The notes beneath the pieces were generated by a model that was given only the letters and a program-made list of their open reading frames with translations, was not told the DNA's origin and did not search any database. The translations under genes were made by a program, and so were the position numbers. Of a stretch of DNA of 64,000 nt, positions 17,664-27,277 are shown one piece after another. The first letter of the stretch is position 1. The number at the start of each line of letters is the position of its first letter. Source of the DNA: Desulfovibrio sp. UCD-KL4C (GTDB lineage: Bacteria; Desulfobacterota; Desulfovibrionia; Desulfovibrionales; Desulfovibrionaceae); contig NZ_VCNC01000003.1 of assembly GCF_006210265.1 (NCBI RefSeq), forward strand, positions 620,001-684,000, in the 5' to 3' direction.

Positions 17664-19331
17664 ATGCGTAAAAGTGTAGTCTGTTTTATCTTATCAAGCT
17701 GTCTTTTATTTTTAAATTCATGCGGGCAATCTCCTGAACAGAATGCAAAAAAAGGAACTACTAGCACAAATAGTTCAGTTTCATCAATCGAAAAGAGTGA
17801 ACCTGTTTACGGAGGAAGGCTTATTCTGCCGCTGGGCTCGGACCCTATTAATCTTATTCCGCCTTTATCTACAGACAGCGAAAGTTCAACCATAGAAAGC
17901 AAGTTATTTGTTTCTCCACTAAAGTACAACAAAGATATTGAATTAGTTCCTGAAGCTGCAAAGTCTTTTGAGGTCCTTAATGGTGGCAAACTTCTAAAGT
18001 TTACTTTGCGTGATGATATAAGGTGGACAGATGGCGTTCCCCTTACCGCTGAAGATGTTGAATTTACGTATAAAATGATGATCGATCCCAAAACACCGAC
18101 AGCCTACGCCTCTGACTATCAGAATATTAAAGAATTCAGACTTACCGGTAAATATTCATTTGAAGTAACTTATGACAAGGTTTTTGCCAGATCGCTTGTT
18201 ACATGGGCACTTCCTATTATGCCCAAACATCTGCTTGAGCACGAAAATTTGACTGAGACTCGCTTTGCCCGTGCTCCAATCGGGGCGGGGCCATATACAC
18301 TTAAAGAGTGGATTCCCGGTCAGCGTGTTGTACTTGAAGCGAATGATGATTATTTTGAAGGTAGGCCCTATATTGATGAAATTGTGTACAGAATTATCCC
18401 TGACACTTCAACGCAGTTTATGGAGCTTAAGACTGGAAAGCTTGACGCTATGGGGCTGACTCCTCAGCAGTATTTGTTTCAGACTAAAGGTAAAAGCTGG
18501 GAAAAAGATTTTCAGAAATTTAAATACCTTTCTTTTGGGTATGCATGGCTGGGCTATAATTTAGATAGACCTATGTTTAAAGATATCAGGGTCAGGCAGG
18601 CTCTTACCTATGCTATTAATAAAGAGGAAATTGTTAAAGGTGTTCTTCTAGGGTTAGGGTACCCTGCAGTAGGGCCTTATAAACCTGGTACTTGGGTATA
18701 TAATACTAAACTTGTTCCTTACGGGTATCATCCTGATAAAGCTAAAAAACTTTTAAAAGAAGCAGGTTGGTCTGATACTGACGGTGATGGCATTCTAGAC
18801 CGTAACGGAGTTCCTTTTTCATTTACTATTTTGACTAATCAGGGAAATTCCTTGCGAATTAAGAGCGCAACTATTATTCAGAACCGTTTAAAAGATGTCG
18901 GGATCGACGTTAAGATTAGAACTGTTGAGTGGGCGGCTTTTATTAATGAATTTGTTAACAAAGGCCAGTTTGATGTAATTCTTCTTGGTTGGACTATTCT
19001 TCAGGATCCAGACATTTATGATGTATGGCACTCTTCAAAGGCAGTGGATGGCGGGCTTAATATTACAAAATATCGTAATTCTGAAGTAGATGAATTGCTT
19101 GAAAGAGGACGGACTACTTTGGATCAGGCAGAACGTAAGAAAATTTACGATCGTATTCAGGAAATACTGTATAAAGAGCAGCCGTACTGTTTTCTGTATG
19201 TACCGATGGCACTCCCAATATATAAGAGCCGTATAAAAGGATTGAAGATAGAGCCTGCAGGGCTCGATTATAACGCAAACAGTTGGTGGATACCAAAAGC
19301 TTCCCAGACGAAGATCAGGATGCAGCAATAA
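17664..19331 (+). CDS. Peptide-binding lipoprotein of an ABC transporter (SBP family 5)
   Basis: 555 aa. Signal peptide with lipobox 'LFLNSCGQ' (Cys about residue 20). Family-5 solute-binding motifs are 'FTLRDDIRWTDGVPLTAEDV', 'RVRQALTYAINKEEIVKG'-type sequence, 'AGWSDTDGDGILDRNGVPF' and 'ILLGWTILQDPDIYDVWHS'. It binds oligopeptides or similar solutes on the outer face of the inner membrane. No permease or ATPase genes are adjacent, so it must pair with components elsewhere. It ends 1 bp before the RelA/SpoT gene, a spacing that suggests co-transcription. AAGGG lies seven bases before the ATG. Confidence 0.93.
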   Translation: MRKSVVCFILSSCLLFLNSCGQSPEQNAKKGTTSTNSSVSSIEKSEPVYGGRLILPLGSDPINLIPPLSTDSESSTIESKLFVSPLKYNKDIELVPEAAKSFEVLNGGKLLKFTLRDDIRWTDGVPLTAEDVEFTYKMMIDPKTPTAYASDYQNIKEFRLTGKYSFEVTYDKVFARSLVTWALPIMPKHLLEHENLTETRFARAPIGAGPYTLKEWIPGQRVVLEANDDYFEGRPYIDEIVYRIIPDTSTQFMELKTGKLDAMGLTPQQYLFQTKGKSWEKDFQKFKYLSFGYAWLGYNLDRPMFKDIRVRQALTYAINKEEIVKGVLLGLGYPAVGPYKPGTWVYNTKLVPYGYHPDKAKKLLKEAGWSDTDGDGILDRNGVPFSFTILTNQGNSLRIKSATIIQNRLKDVGIDVKIRTVEWAAFINEFVNKGQFDVILLGWTILQDPDIYDVWHSSKAVDGGLNITKYRNSEVDELLERGRTTLDQAERKKIYDRIQEILYKEQPYCFLYVPMALPIYKSRIKGLKIEPAGLDYNANSWWIPKASQTKIRMQQ

Positions 19332-19332
19332 T

Positions 19333-21498
19333 ATGATAAGAATTAATGAAATCACTGACATCGTCAGTACCTATATAGATGATCCTGATTTGGATCTTAT
19401 TCGAAGAGCCTATGTTTTCTCCGCACGTGCTCATGAAGGACAAGTGCGTCTTTCTGGCGAGCCGTATTTGTCTCATCCGCTTCATGTCGCTAAAATATTA
19501 GCTGATATGAGAATGGATGAATCGACTGTTGCTGCAGGACTTTTACATGATACAGTTGAAGATACCGATACAACAATTGATGATATTGCAGATCTTTTCG
19601 GAGAAGAGGTTGCGGATATTGTTGATGGTGTGACAAAGATCGGAATGATGGATTTTGAATCCAAAGCAATAGCCAAAGCAGAAAATATTCGTAAAATGAT
19701 TTTGGCTATGGCTGAAGATATACGCGTGCTTATGGTCAAGCTTGCCGACCGCTTGCATAATATGAGCACACTCGATTTTCAAAAAAGCTATAAGCAGTTG
19801 TTAATAGCTCAGGAAACTCTTGATATTTATTCTCCGCTAGCCAATAGACTCGGGTTGTATATGGTTAAGCGCGAACTTGAAGACTTGTGTCTTTATTATT
19901 TGAAGCCTGATATTTATCAAAATATTACTGATGGACTCCAACGTCAGCATACACTGGGTAAGGAATATATTGATAAGGTGCTAGGGCTGTTGCATGACGT
20001 TTTGGAAAGTAATGAACTTAAAGGTTCTATTACCGGAAGAACTAAACATAAATACAGCATCTATAATAAAATGACGCGTCAGGGATTAAAGCTTGAGCAA
20101 GTTCATGACATTATAGCTTTCAGAGTTGTCGTTGAATCTGTTAAAGAATGTTATGCTGTCCTTGGACTTGTTCATTCCATGTGGATGCCTGTTGCAGGGC
20201 GCTTTAAAGATTATATTTCCATTCCTAAAGCCAATATGTATCAGAGTCTGCACACTACTGTTGTTGGTCCTGAAGGGGAACGCATAGAAATTCAGATACG
20301 CACTGAAGAAATGCAGAAAGTTGCTGAATACGGTGTTGCCGCTCACTGGCAGTATAAAGAATCCGGTGTAAGTGCATCAAAACAGAATAGAGATGCTGAG
20401 CGTTTTTCATGGCTCAGGCAGATTATGGACTGGCAGCGTGAGCTTGAAGATCCTCGTGAATTTATGTCTTCACTCCGGTTCGACCTCTTTACCGAAGAAG
20501 TTTATATTTTCACTCCAGGCGGTGATATTAAGGAACTTCCAGACGGAGCTACTCCTGTTGATTTTGCATATTCGATTCATACTGATGTAGGGAACCATTG
20601 CACAGGAGCAAAAGTTAACGGTAGACTTGTTCCTCTTACAACGGCTCTTAAAAACGGTGATACCGTTGAAATTTTCACTGACAAGAAGCGCAAGCCAAGT
20701 CACGATTGGCTTAAGTTTGTAAAAACAGCAAAAGCGCGTACCCGTATTAAGCATTATATCAGGACAGAAGAAAGGGCGCATTCTATAACTCTGGCTAAAG
20801 AAATGCTCGAGAAAGAAGGCCGCCGCATGAATCTTAATGTTCCGAAAGCAATCAAAGACGGTTATTTTGTAATGCTTGCGGATGAATTCTCATGTGGATC
20901 GGTTGATGATCTGCTTTCAAATATTGGATATTCGCGGATTACTCCAAATAAAATTTTGCGCCGTCTGTATGCAGTAATTAATAATATTGAAGGTGAACCG
21001 GAAGAAGCTGAGCTTCATGAACCGCAGACGGTTGAAGAAGATAAGAATCAAAAAGTTGCCAACTCTATTGAAATTGAAGGAGTTGATAATGTTCTTATTA
21101 GATTTGCCGGATGTTGCACTCCATTGCCTGGTGAACCTATCATAGGATATATCAGTCGCGGACGCGGAGTTGTTGTCCATACTGCATCCTGCCCGAATGT
21201 AAAAAGTCTGGAAGAAGAGCGGCTCTTAAGTGTTTCATGGTCCGGGGGACAGGAAGAAACTTCTCATCCTGCACAGATAAGCATCCGTTGTAGAAATATC
21301 AAAGGATTGCTTGCAAAAATATCTTCAGTTTTGGCTGAGCAGGATGTGAATATTGATTCAGGATCATTCAAGTCAGATGTGGATGGTATTTCACTTCTGG
21401 AATTCACTGTGGAAGTCCGAGATTTGGGGCATTTACATCGTGCTTTAAATAGACTCAAAACCATTGATGCCGTTCTTGAGACGACTAGAATAAGTTAA
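19333..21498 (+). CDS. relA/spoT: Bifunctional (p)ppGpp synthetase/hydrolase (RelA/SpoT homologue)
   Basis: 721 aa with the complete Rel domain order. The HD hydrolase spans about 20-175, with His48, His51 and 'LLHDTVEDT' (HD 72-73) intact. The synthetase domain is at about 235-345 ('GRTKHKYSIYNKM', 'VVGPEGERIEIQIRT'). TGS is at about 385-445 ('VYIFTPGGDIKELPDGATPV'). The conserved-cysteine region 'RFAGCCTPLPGEPI' is at about 595, and an ACT domain is at 645-718. Both catalytic sites look functional, so this is likely the main stringent-response enzyme controlling (p)ppGpp. It directly follows a peptide-binding lipoprotein gene (1 bp gap). Confidence 0.96.
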   Translation: MIRINEITDIVSTYIDDPDLDLIRRAYVFSARAHEGQVRLSGEPYLSHPLHVAKILADMRMDESTVAAGLLHDTVEDTDTTIDDIADLFGEEVADIVDGVTKIGMMDFESKAIAKAENIRKMILAMAEDIRVLMVKLADRLHNMSTLDFQKSYKQLLIAQETLDIYSPLANRLGLYMVKRELEDLCLYYLKPDIYQNITDGLQRQHTLGKEYIDKVLGLLHDVLESNELKGSITGRTKHKYSIYNKMTRQGLKLEQVHDIIAFRVVVESVKECYAVLGLVHSMWMPVAGRFKDYISIPKANMYQSLHTTVVGPEGERIEIQIRTEEMQKVAEYGVAAHWQYKESGVSASKQNRDAERFSWLRQIMDWQRELEDPREFMSSLRFDLFTEEVYIFTPGGDIKELPDGATPVDFAYSIHTDVGNHCTGAKVNGRLVPLTTALKNGDTVEIFTDKKRKPSHDWLKFVKTAKARTRIKHYIRTEERAHSITLAKEMLEKEGRRMNLNVPKAIKDGYFVMLADEFSCGSVDDLLSNIGYSRITPNKILRRLYAVINNIEGEPEEAELHEPQTVEEDKNQKVANSIEIEGVDNVLIRFAGCCTPLPGEPIIGYISRGRGVVVHTASCPNVKSLEEERLLSVSWSGGQEETSHPAQISIRCRNIKGLLAKISSVLAEQDVNIDSGSFKSDVDGISLLEFTVEVRDLGHLHRALNRLKTIDAVLETTRIS

Positions 21499-21533
21499 TA
21501 GTGTGCAGTTGTTAAACTACAAAAAATAACATT

Positions 21534-21570
21534 AAAAAAATCCCCGCATAAAATATGCGGGGATTTTTTT
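21534..21570. terminator. Bidirectional Rho-independent terminator
   Basis: Perfect stem TCCCCGCATA/TATGCGGGGA with A-run before and T-run after, between the convergent RelA/SpoT and isochorismatase-family genes. The last T-run base coincides with the 3' end of the downstream convergent gene. Confidence 0.93.
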
Positions 21571-22091
21571 TAGAAAATTTCAGCAGCAGGGCGTACCTTT
21601 ATGGGATGGGGAGTATCCATTTCTGACCAGACAAAATTATGATGTTCTATGATAATTTTTGCTTCAAGATATGGCTTTTGAGCTGTTGTGTGTGCATCTG
21701 AAACAACTGTCACTTCAAAATCTTTGCTGGCTGCAACACGGATAGTCGTGTCTAGGCAGAAATCTGTACAGCATCCTGTTATAATCAATTCTTTTACGCC
21801 CATTTTGCCAAGCTGCTCTTCGAGATCTGTTTTACAAAAAGCATCACAGCATGTCTTTTCAATAATTATATCTGAGTCTTTTTTGTGCATCTCCGGGAGT
21901 ATCTGCCACCCGTCAGAACCGTATTTAAGTACATCTTCTCTAGGGGTGTTGTGTCGGATGAAAATTAGAGGAATATTTTTTTCCCGTGCTTTGTCTATAA
22001 GCAGGTTGATCCGGTTAATTATATTCACATCGTCATATCTCTTATTCGCAAATACGCCTTTCTGCATATCAATAACAATTAGAGCGTTCAT
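21570..22091 (-). CDS. Isochorismatase-family cysteine hydrolase
   Basis: 173 aa. Catalytic Asp8 in 'MNALIVIDMQKGVF', a Lys in the middle strand region ('IIIEKTCCDAF'), and the nucleophile Cys in 'ITGCCTDFCLDTTIR' (about residue 107). These form the Asp-Lys-Cys triad of isochorismatase/nicotinamidase-like enzymes, with a conserved cis-peptide region before the Cys. Substrates in the family include nicotinamide, ureidoacrylate and N-carbamoyl compounds. None can be assigned here. It is a single gene, convergent with the RelA/SpoT gene. Confidence 0.9.
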   Translation of the reverse strand: MNALIVIDMQKGVFANKRYDDVNIINRINLLIDKAREKNIPLIFIRHNTPREDVLKYGSDGWQILPEMHKKDSDIIIEKTCCDAFCKTDLEEQLGKMGVKELIITGCCTDFCLDTTIRVAASKDFEVTVVSDAHTTAQKPYLEAKIIIEHHNFVWSEMDTPHPIKVRPAAEIF

Positions 22092-22254
22092 ATTTTTCTC
22101 CTAGTTTTCAAGTTTTATCAGCCTGAACAGATTTTTGAGGTAGTCTATTTTATTTCAAATTGGAATAGCTGATTCGGGCAATTTTTTGATGAATGAAGTT
22201 TGCGAATCATTGGTATGTTTCCTTGTTTGCAGTGCTAAATCTGTTTTAAATAAT

Positions 22255-22284
22255 TTTTAAACAAAAGTTTTAAACAAACGTTTG
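22255..22284. promoter_or_regulatory. Tandem operator-like repeat before the TetR/RND operon
   Basis: Two adjacent copies of TTTTAAACAAA(A/C)GTTT at 22255-22270 and 22268-22283, offset by 13 bp. The second contains the perfect palindrome CAAACGTTTG (22275-22284). The element lies about 60 bp upstream of the TetR start, where an autoregulatory site would be expected. Confidence 0.5.
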
Positions 22285-22341
22285 ACTTTTAAAATGCACA
22301 TCGTTAGGCTGCTCAGAAATATTACTAATAAGAGGTTCTAA

Positions 22342-23016
22342 GTGAGCAATACATCGACGAAATTGAAAAATAAGTCAGGTAGAGGAGAAGAGACCCGCCA
22401 GAGGCTTTTACAGGTTGGAGCTAGGTTGTTTGCTCTTAATGGTTTTAAAGGTGTGAGCATGCGTAGTCTTGCTATGGAGGCAGAAATAAATCTTGCCACT
22501 GTAGGATATCATTTCGGTGGTAAACTTGGACTTTATGAAGCCATATTGCGTGATACTGTTGATCGGAACCATAAGCTTTTTCCTTCAGTAGACGAGGTGC
22601 ATAGTCGCGTTGCTATGCTCAAATCCGGTGAACTTAAAAAAAGTGACTTGGTTACTTGGTTTTTTACAAAATTTATCCGAGGCATAGTCGGAGATTCAGA
22701 AAATGTATGGGTGGCTCTGATTATTATACGAGAACTGGCTGCCCCGAGTGAGCTGTATTATTTGCTTGAAGATGGACTTTTTTCACCCTCTTTTTTCAGC
22801 CTGACAGAACTTCTTACGGCTGTAATGGAGAACGACGTATCTGAAGATGAGCGTATTATCGTAGGTAACGCTCTGGTCGGTATGGCCCTCCATTTTGTTA
22901 ACCGTAAAGCCTTTGTTTTTCGAATCGGGTGGGATGAATATACTCCTGAAAATATAGAAACATTAATAGAAATTTTATGCAGAAGAGCGGTCGCCTTTGT
23001 GGGCTGTGAGGAATAA
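22342..23016 (+). CDS. TetR/AcrR-family transcriptional repressor
   Basis: 224 aa from GTG 22342, with AGAGG seven bases upstream. The N-terminal HTH is at about 25-70 ('GARLFALNGFKGVSMRSLAMEAEINLATVGYHFGGK' region, typical TetR). The C-terminal ligand domain resembles the CecR type. It probably controls the RND adaptor and pump genes that follow 4 bp later, responding to a pump substrate. A palindromic repeat lies upstream. Confidence 0.93.
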   Translation: MSNTSTKLKNKSGRGEETRQRLLQVGARLFALNGFKGVSMRSLAMEAEINLATVGYHFGGKLGLYEAILRDTVDRNHKLFPSVDEVHSRVAMLKSGELKKSDLVTWFFTKFIRGIVGDSENVWVALIIIRELAAPSELYYLLEDGLFSPSFFSLTELLTAVMENDVSEDERIIVGNALVGMALHFVNRKAFVFRIGWDEYTPENIETLIEILCRRAVAFVGCEE

Positions 23017-23020
23017 TGAA

Positions 23021-24100
23021 ATGAAGAAAATATTACTTATAATACTCTTGATGACGTTTTTAATCGTTTCCGGTTGCGAAAAGAAGAAAGCTGCCGTTGA
23101 AGAAGTGATACGCCCTGTAAAAACAATGAAAGTCGGAGAATCTCATTTAGGCAGGCAATGGTCTTTTTCCGGTACAGCGGAAGATGCTCTTGAATCGGAG
23201 CTTTCATTTCGTGTAAGCGGGAAAATTATTTCTTTCCCGGGAGATCAAATCGGTAGGAAATTTAGAGCTGGGGAGGTCATAGCTAAACTTGACCCTTCTG
23301 ACTATGAACTTGAAGTTCATCAGATTGAAGCTCAGCTTGAACAGGTTCGCGCAAACTATACATTTGCAAAAGCTGACGTAGACAGAGTTACTCAGCTTTA
23401 TAAACGCAAGGTGACATCAAAAAGTGAATATGATCAGGCTGTTGCAGATTTTAGATCTAAGGAAGCTCAGCTTAACGCTACTGCAAAAATGCTCGATATA
23501 GCTCGCAAAAAAATTAAATATACTACACTGCTAGCTCCTTTTGATGGTTGGGTAAGTAAAGTTAATGTTAATATTCATCAAAACGTTCAGTCTGGGCAGG
23601 GTGTAATTGTTTTCAATGCAGGGCGACAGATGAAAATGAGTATATCATTGCCGGATACTTTGATTTCTCAAATTAGTGAGGGAGAGGACGTTGAAGTAAC
23701 TTTTGATGCACTACCCGGTAAAATATTGAAAGGGATAGTCATGGAAGTCGGTATCGGTGCGACTCAGCGGGCTTCTTTTCCCGTTAAAGTTTATTTGAAT
23801 AATTTCAGCAAACTTTTGCGTAGTGGAATGTCAGGGAATGTAAATTTTTCAGCGCGTACAGAAAAACTTCAGATTTTTGTTCCGGCTTCCGCAATAGTTG
23901 GTAATCCTGACGGAAGCAAACATGTCTGGGTTGTTGAGAACGGTAATGTGGTTAAATCTCGGAAGGTTGATATCGGTTCATTATCTTCTATAGGTGTAAT
24001 GATTAAGAATGGTTTAAAAGTAGGAGAGACAGTTGTTACGCGCGGAGTTCATTCCCTTAAAGAAGGTATGAAGGTTAAAACTGTCGGAGGACTCTCGTGA
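23021..24100 (+). CDS. RND efflux periplasmic adaptor lipoprotein (membrane fusion protein)
   Basis: About 359 aa from ATG 23021, preferred over an upstream in-frame ATG because it gives a proper lipoprotein signal ('LIVSGCEKKK', Cys about residue 19). The HlyD/AcrA-like order is beta-barrel and lipoyl segment 'ELSFRVSGKIISFPGDQ', a helical hairpin rich in coiled-coil heptads (about 80-150), the returning lipoyl half 'LAPFDGWVSKVNVNIHQNVQSGQ', and the membrane-proximal domain. It links the inner-membrane pump to an outer-membrane channel not encoded here. The stop overlaps the pump start (GTGA). Confidence 0.94.
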   Translation: MKKILLIILLMTFLIVSGCEKKKAAVEEVIRPVKTMKVGESHLGRQWSFSGTAEDALESELSFRVSGKIISFPGDQIGRKFRAGEVIAKLDPSDYELEVHQIEAQLEQVRANYTFAKADVDRVTQLYKRKVTSKSEYDQAVADFRSKEAQLNATAKMLDIARKKIKYTTLLAPFDGWVSKVNVNIHQNVQSGQGVIVFNAGRQMKMSISLPDTLISQISEGEDVEVTFDALPGKILKGIVMEVGIGATQRASFPVKVYLNNFSKLLRSGMSGNVNFSARTEKLQIFVPASAIVGNPDGSKHVWVVENGNVVKSRKVDIGSLSSIGVMIKNGLKVGETVVTRGVHSLKEGMKVKTVGGLS

Positions 24101-27100
24101 ATATTGCAAAGTGGTGCATTGAAAACAATCGCACATCAATAGCTATATTTCTTCTCGTTGCTATGGGCGGGGTAATGACTTTTATGAGTATCCCCAAAGC
24201 TGAGGATCCTGATTTTGTCATTCGTACTGCCGTTGTAACGACAGCTTTTCCAGGTGCTTCTCCGCAGCGAGTTGAGGAGCTTGTTACTGATAAACTTGAA
24301 GAGAAAATTCGTGAAATAAGTGATATAAAGGTTGTTCGCTCTCAATCAATGACTGGGATTTCAATTATTGAAGTTGAATTTAATGATTCACTTAAAAACA
24401 TGAACCCCATATGGCAAAAACTGCGTAATAAAGTGTCAGATGCAGAGTCAACACTGCCTTCTGAAGCTCAACTGCCTGTTATTAACGATGAATTCGGGGA
24501 TGTTTTCGGTATTGTTGTTGCCCTTACAGGAGACGGTTTTTCATATCGCGAGCTTAAAGATGTTGCTGATTACACTCGTGATGAATTGCTGTCAGTTAAA
24601 GGTGTGGGCAAAGTCGAACGCTGGGGACTTCAGGACGAAAGAGTTTATATAGATTTTTCCAATTCTCGTATGGCTGCGGCGGGGGTCAGCCCATTTGCTT
24701 TAGCGCAGATGATTGATAACCAAAACTCAATAAGACCTAGTGGTTCATCTAAGGTAGGACCGGATAGAATTGCTATTGAGCCGACTGGAGAATTTCAGTC
24801 AGTAGACGATATTGCTTCTCTTTCAATGAGAGTTGAAGGAATGAAGTCCAGTATGAAGCTTTCCGATGTTACTAAAGTTTCCAGAGGCTTTGCAGATCCT
24901 CCGTCTGTAATGACTCGTTATGATGGTAAGCCGGCCATTATGCTAGCTGTTTCAATGGCTGACGGTGACAACATCATGGAACTGGGTAAAAGAGTTACTG
25001 CTAAGCTTCATCAGCTTTCAGCAAATCTTTATCAGGGTATGGACTATAATATTATCGTATACCAGCCGAAATATGTTGCAAAGGCTGTTAACGATTTTAT
25101 GATCAATCTTCTTGAATCATTTGTGTTTGTTGTAATTGTTATTCTAGCTTTTGCAGGACTCAAGACAGGGCTTGTGGCAGGGTCGCTGGTTCCGATGGCT
25201 ATGCTAGGCTGTATCTCTTTGATGCCTACATTCGGTGTGGGATTGCAACGAATATCAATTGCATCACTGATTATTTCACTTGGTATTTTAGTTGATAACG
25301 GTGTTGTTGTATCAGAGGCTATTCTGGTCAAGCTGTCCGCTGGAGAAGAGCGGATGAAAGCGGTTGTCGGAGCTGTATCTGAGCTGTGGATGCCGCTGCT
25401 TGCTGCTTCTTTGACGACTGTTTTTGCATTTCTTCCCATTCCTATGGCCGAAAGTTCGGTCGGAGAATATTGTTTTTCTCTTTTTGTGGTTGTTACACTG
25501 ACCTTAATATGTTCATGGGCTTTATCCATGACTATGATTCCTATGCTTTGCTATTATGTGCTTAAACCCAAAGTTGTAATTCAGACTTTTTCCGGGCGTA
25601 TATATAATTTTTATAGAAAGCTGTTGCTTTTGTGTTTGAAGCATCGACCTTCATTTATAGGTTTGGTTATAGCTGCATGTATCGCTTCGTTCTGGGGATT
25701 TCAATTTGTTCCGAAGATGTTTTTTCCGCCTAACGAAAGGGCTCAGTTCACAATTGATTTTTGGCAGCCTTTTGGTTCGGACATAACAACAACTTCTGAG
25801 GAAGCGGCAAAGCTTGAGAAGTTTCTTCTCGCAGACAAAGGTGTAGATAGTATCGGTACTTTTATCGGTACAGGTGGTCCTAGATGGTATCTGCCGCTCA
25901 ACCTTGAGCAACAGAATGACAATTTGGCAACCTTTGTTGTGAATACAAAAACAGTTGCGGATGCGGATAAGGTTATCGGTCGAGTTCGTGAAGAATTAAA
26001 AAGTAATTTCCCAGATGCTGATTTCAGTTTAAAGAAGTTAATGAATGGTCCTCCTGTCGGAGCTCCTGTCCAAATTCGTCTTTCCGGTCCTGATCAAAAG
26101 ATGCTTTATAAGCTGAGAGATAACATCGGGGATCTCCTTGAGGAAACACCTGGCGTTTCCCGTGTGTGGGATGACTGGGGGCAATGGGCTAAAAAGATGG
26201 AAGTTGATGTTGACCAGAACAAGGCCCGCGAATCAGGATTATCAAGTTTTGATGTAGCACTCAGTTTACAATCTGGTATGTCCGGTTATCAGGCTTCAAC
26301 CTATCGTGAAGGGGACGTAAATATCCCGATTGTACTGCGAAGCGAAGATTCATTCCGTAATAGGCTTGATAAGCTTGAGAGTTTAAACATCTACTCTTAT
26401 CAGGACGGGAAAAGTGTGCCTCTCAGCCAGATAGCTAAGACTGAATTAGTTTGGCAGCCATCGGATATTCGCCGCAGGGATCAGACCAGAACAATGACAG
26501 TTAAAGCTGATTTATATGATGGTTATTTCGCTATGCAGACAATTAATGCAGTGCGTCCGAAGATAGATAAAATGATGAAATCGCCAGATTGGCCGGTAGG
26601 ATACTCGGTTGCTTACGGTGGTGAGTTTGAAAAAAGTCAGGAAAGTCAGGAGTCAATCAATGCCAATATGCCGTTGGCAATGGGGTTGCTGATTCTTGTT
26701 TTGATATTCCAGTTCAACTCATTCAGAAGGCCGCTTATTATCCTTTTGACACTTCCGCCTATGATGTGCGGAATTACCCCGGGAATGCTGCTTACTAATT
26801 CTGCATTCGGATTTATGCCCATGCTGGGAATGATCAGTCTGCTCGGGATTATTGTTAACAATGCGATTATGTTGATAGATAGAATTGAAATTCAGCGTAA
26901 ACGGGGTATTGAACTGGCTGATTCCATTGTGCTTGCTTCTCTTGAAAGAGCAAGGCCGATCATTATGACCGCAACAACGACAATTATAGGAATGGTTCCG
27001 CTTTCACTACAAGGCGGAGAAATGTGGCGGCCAATGGCTAACTGCATCATGTCTGGTTTGATGTTTGCGACCGTGCTGACTTTGATTTTGTGTCCGGTAT

Positions 27101-27180
27101 TGTATTCTCTGTTTTTTAAGCAGGGGTTTAAATCCTACACATGGAATTCGGCAGTTATTGATAAGGGACGTGATGCATAG
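24097..27180 (+). CDS. RND efflux pump (AcrB/HAE1-type permease)
   Basis: 1027 aa, full length. The start GTG 24097 overlaps the adaptor stop. Typical features are an N-terminal membrane helix after 'MNIAKWCIENNRTS', porter domains ('FPGASPQRVEELVTDKLEEKI' region), the conserved transmembrane block with 'SLIISLGILVDNGVVVSEAI' carrying the proton-relay Asp, and the second half with 'GMISLLGIIVNNAIMLIDRI'. It exports small hydrophobic or toxic compounds using the proton gradient. Substrate unknown. It is the end of the tetR-adaptor-pump operon. Confidence 0.95.
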   Translation: MNIAKWCIENNRTSIAIFLLVAMGGVMTFMSIPKAEDPDFVIRTAVVTTAFPGASPQRVEELVTDKLEEKIREISDIKVVRSQSMTGISIIEVEFNDSLKNMNPIWQKLRNKVSDAESTLPSEAQLPVINDEFGDVFGIVVALTGDGFSYRELKDVADYTRDELLSVKGVGKVERWGLQDERVYIDFSNSRMAAAGVSPFALAQMIDNQNSIRPSGSSKVGPDRIAIEPTGEFQSVDDIASLSMRVEGMKSSMKLSDVTKVSRGFADPPSVMTRYDGKPAIMLAVSMADGDNIMELGKRVTAKLHQLSANLYQGMDYNIIVYQPKYVAKAVNDFMINLLESFVFVVIVILAFAGLKTGLVAGSLVPMAMLGCISLMPTFGVGLQRISIASLIISLGILVDNGVVVSEAILVKLSAGEERMKAVVGAVSELWMPLLAASLTTVFAFLPIPMAESSVGEYCFSLFVVVTLTLICSWALSMTMIPMLCYYVLKPKVVIQTFSGRIYNFYRKLLLLCLKHRPSFIGLVIAACIASFWGFQFVPKMFFPPNERAQFTIDFWQPFGSDITTTSEEAAKLEKFLLADKGVDSIGTFIGTGGPRWYLPLNLEQQNDNLATFVVNTKTVADADKVIGRVREELKSNFPDADFSLKKLMNGPPVGAPVQIRLSGPDQKMLYKLRDNIGDLLEETPGVSRVWDDWGQWAKKMEVDVDQNKARESGLSSFDVALSLQSGMSGYQASTYREGDVNIPIVLRSEDSFRNRLDKLESLNIYSYQDGKSVPLSQIAKTELVWQPSDIRRRDQTRTMTVKADLYDGYFAMQTINAVRPKIDKMMKSPDWPVGYSVAYGGEFEKSQESQESINANMPLAMGLLILVLIFQFNSFRRPLIILLTLPPMMCGITPGMLLTNSAFGFMPMLGMISLLGIIVNNAIMLIDRIEIQRKRGIELADSIVLASLERARPIIMTATTTIIGMVPLSLQGGEMWRPMANCIMSGLMFATVLTLILCPVLYSLFFKQGFKSYTWNSAVIDKGRDA

Positions 27181-27205
27181 AATCTGTTTAAAATTGAATT
27201 AATAC

Positions 27206-27246
27206 AAAAACAGCCCGCAACTTTTAAAAAGTTGCGGGTTGTTATA
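27206..27246. terminator. Bidirectional Rho-independent terminator
   Basis: Stem CCCGCAACTTTT/AAAAGTTGCGGG (about 27214-27238). An A-rich run precedes it and a T-rich run follows, so it serves the RND pump gene on the plus strand and ispH on the minus strand. Confidence 0.88.
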
Positions 27247-27277
27247 TTTTTAACTGTTAAAGTTGATTCTGTTGAAG

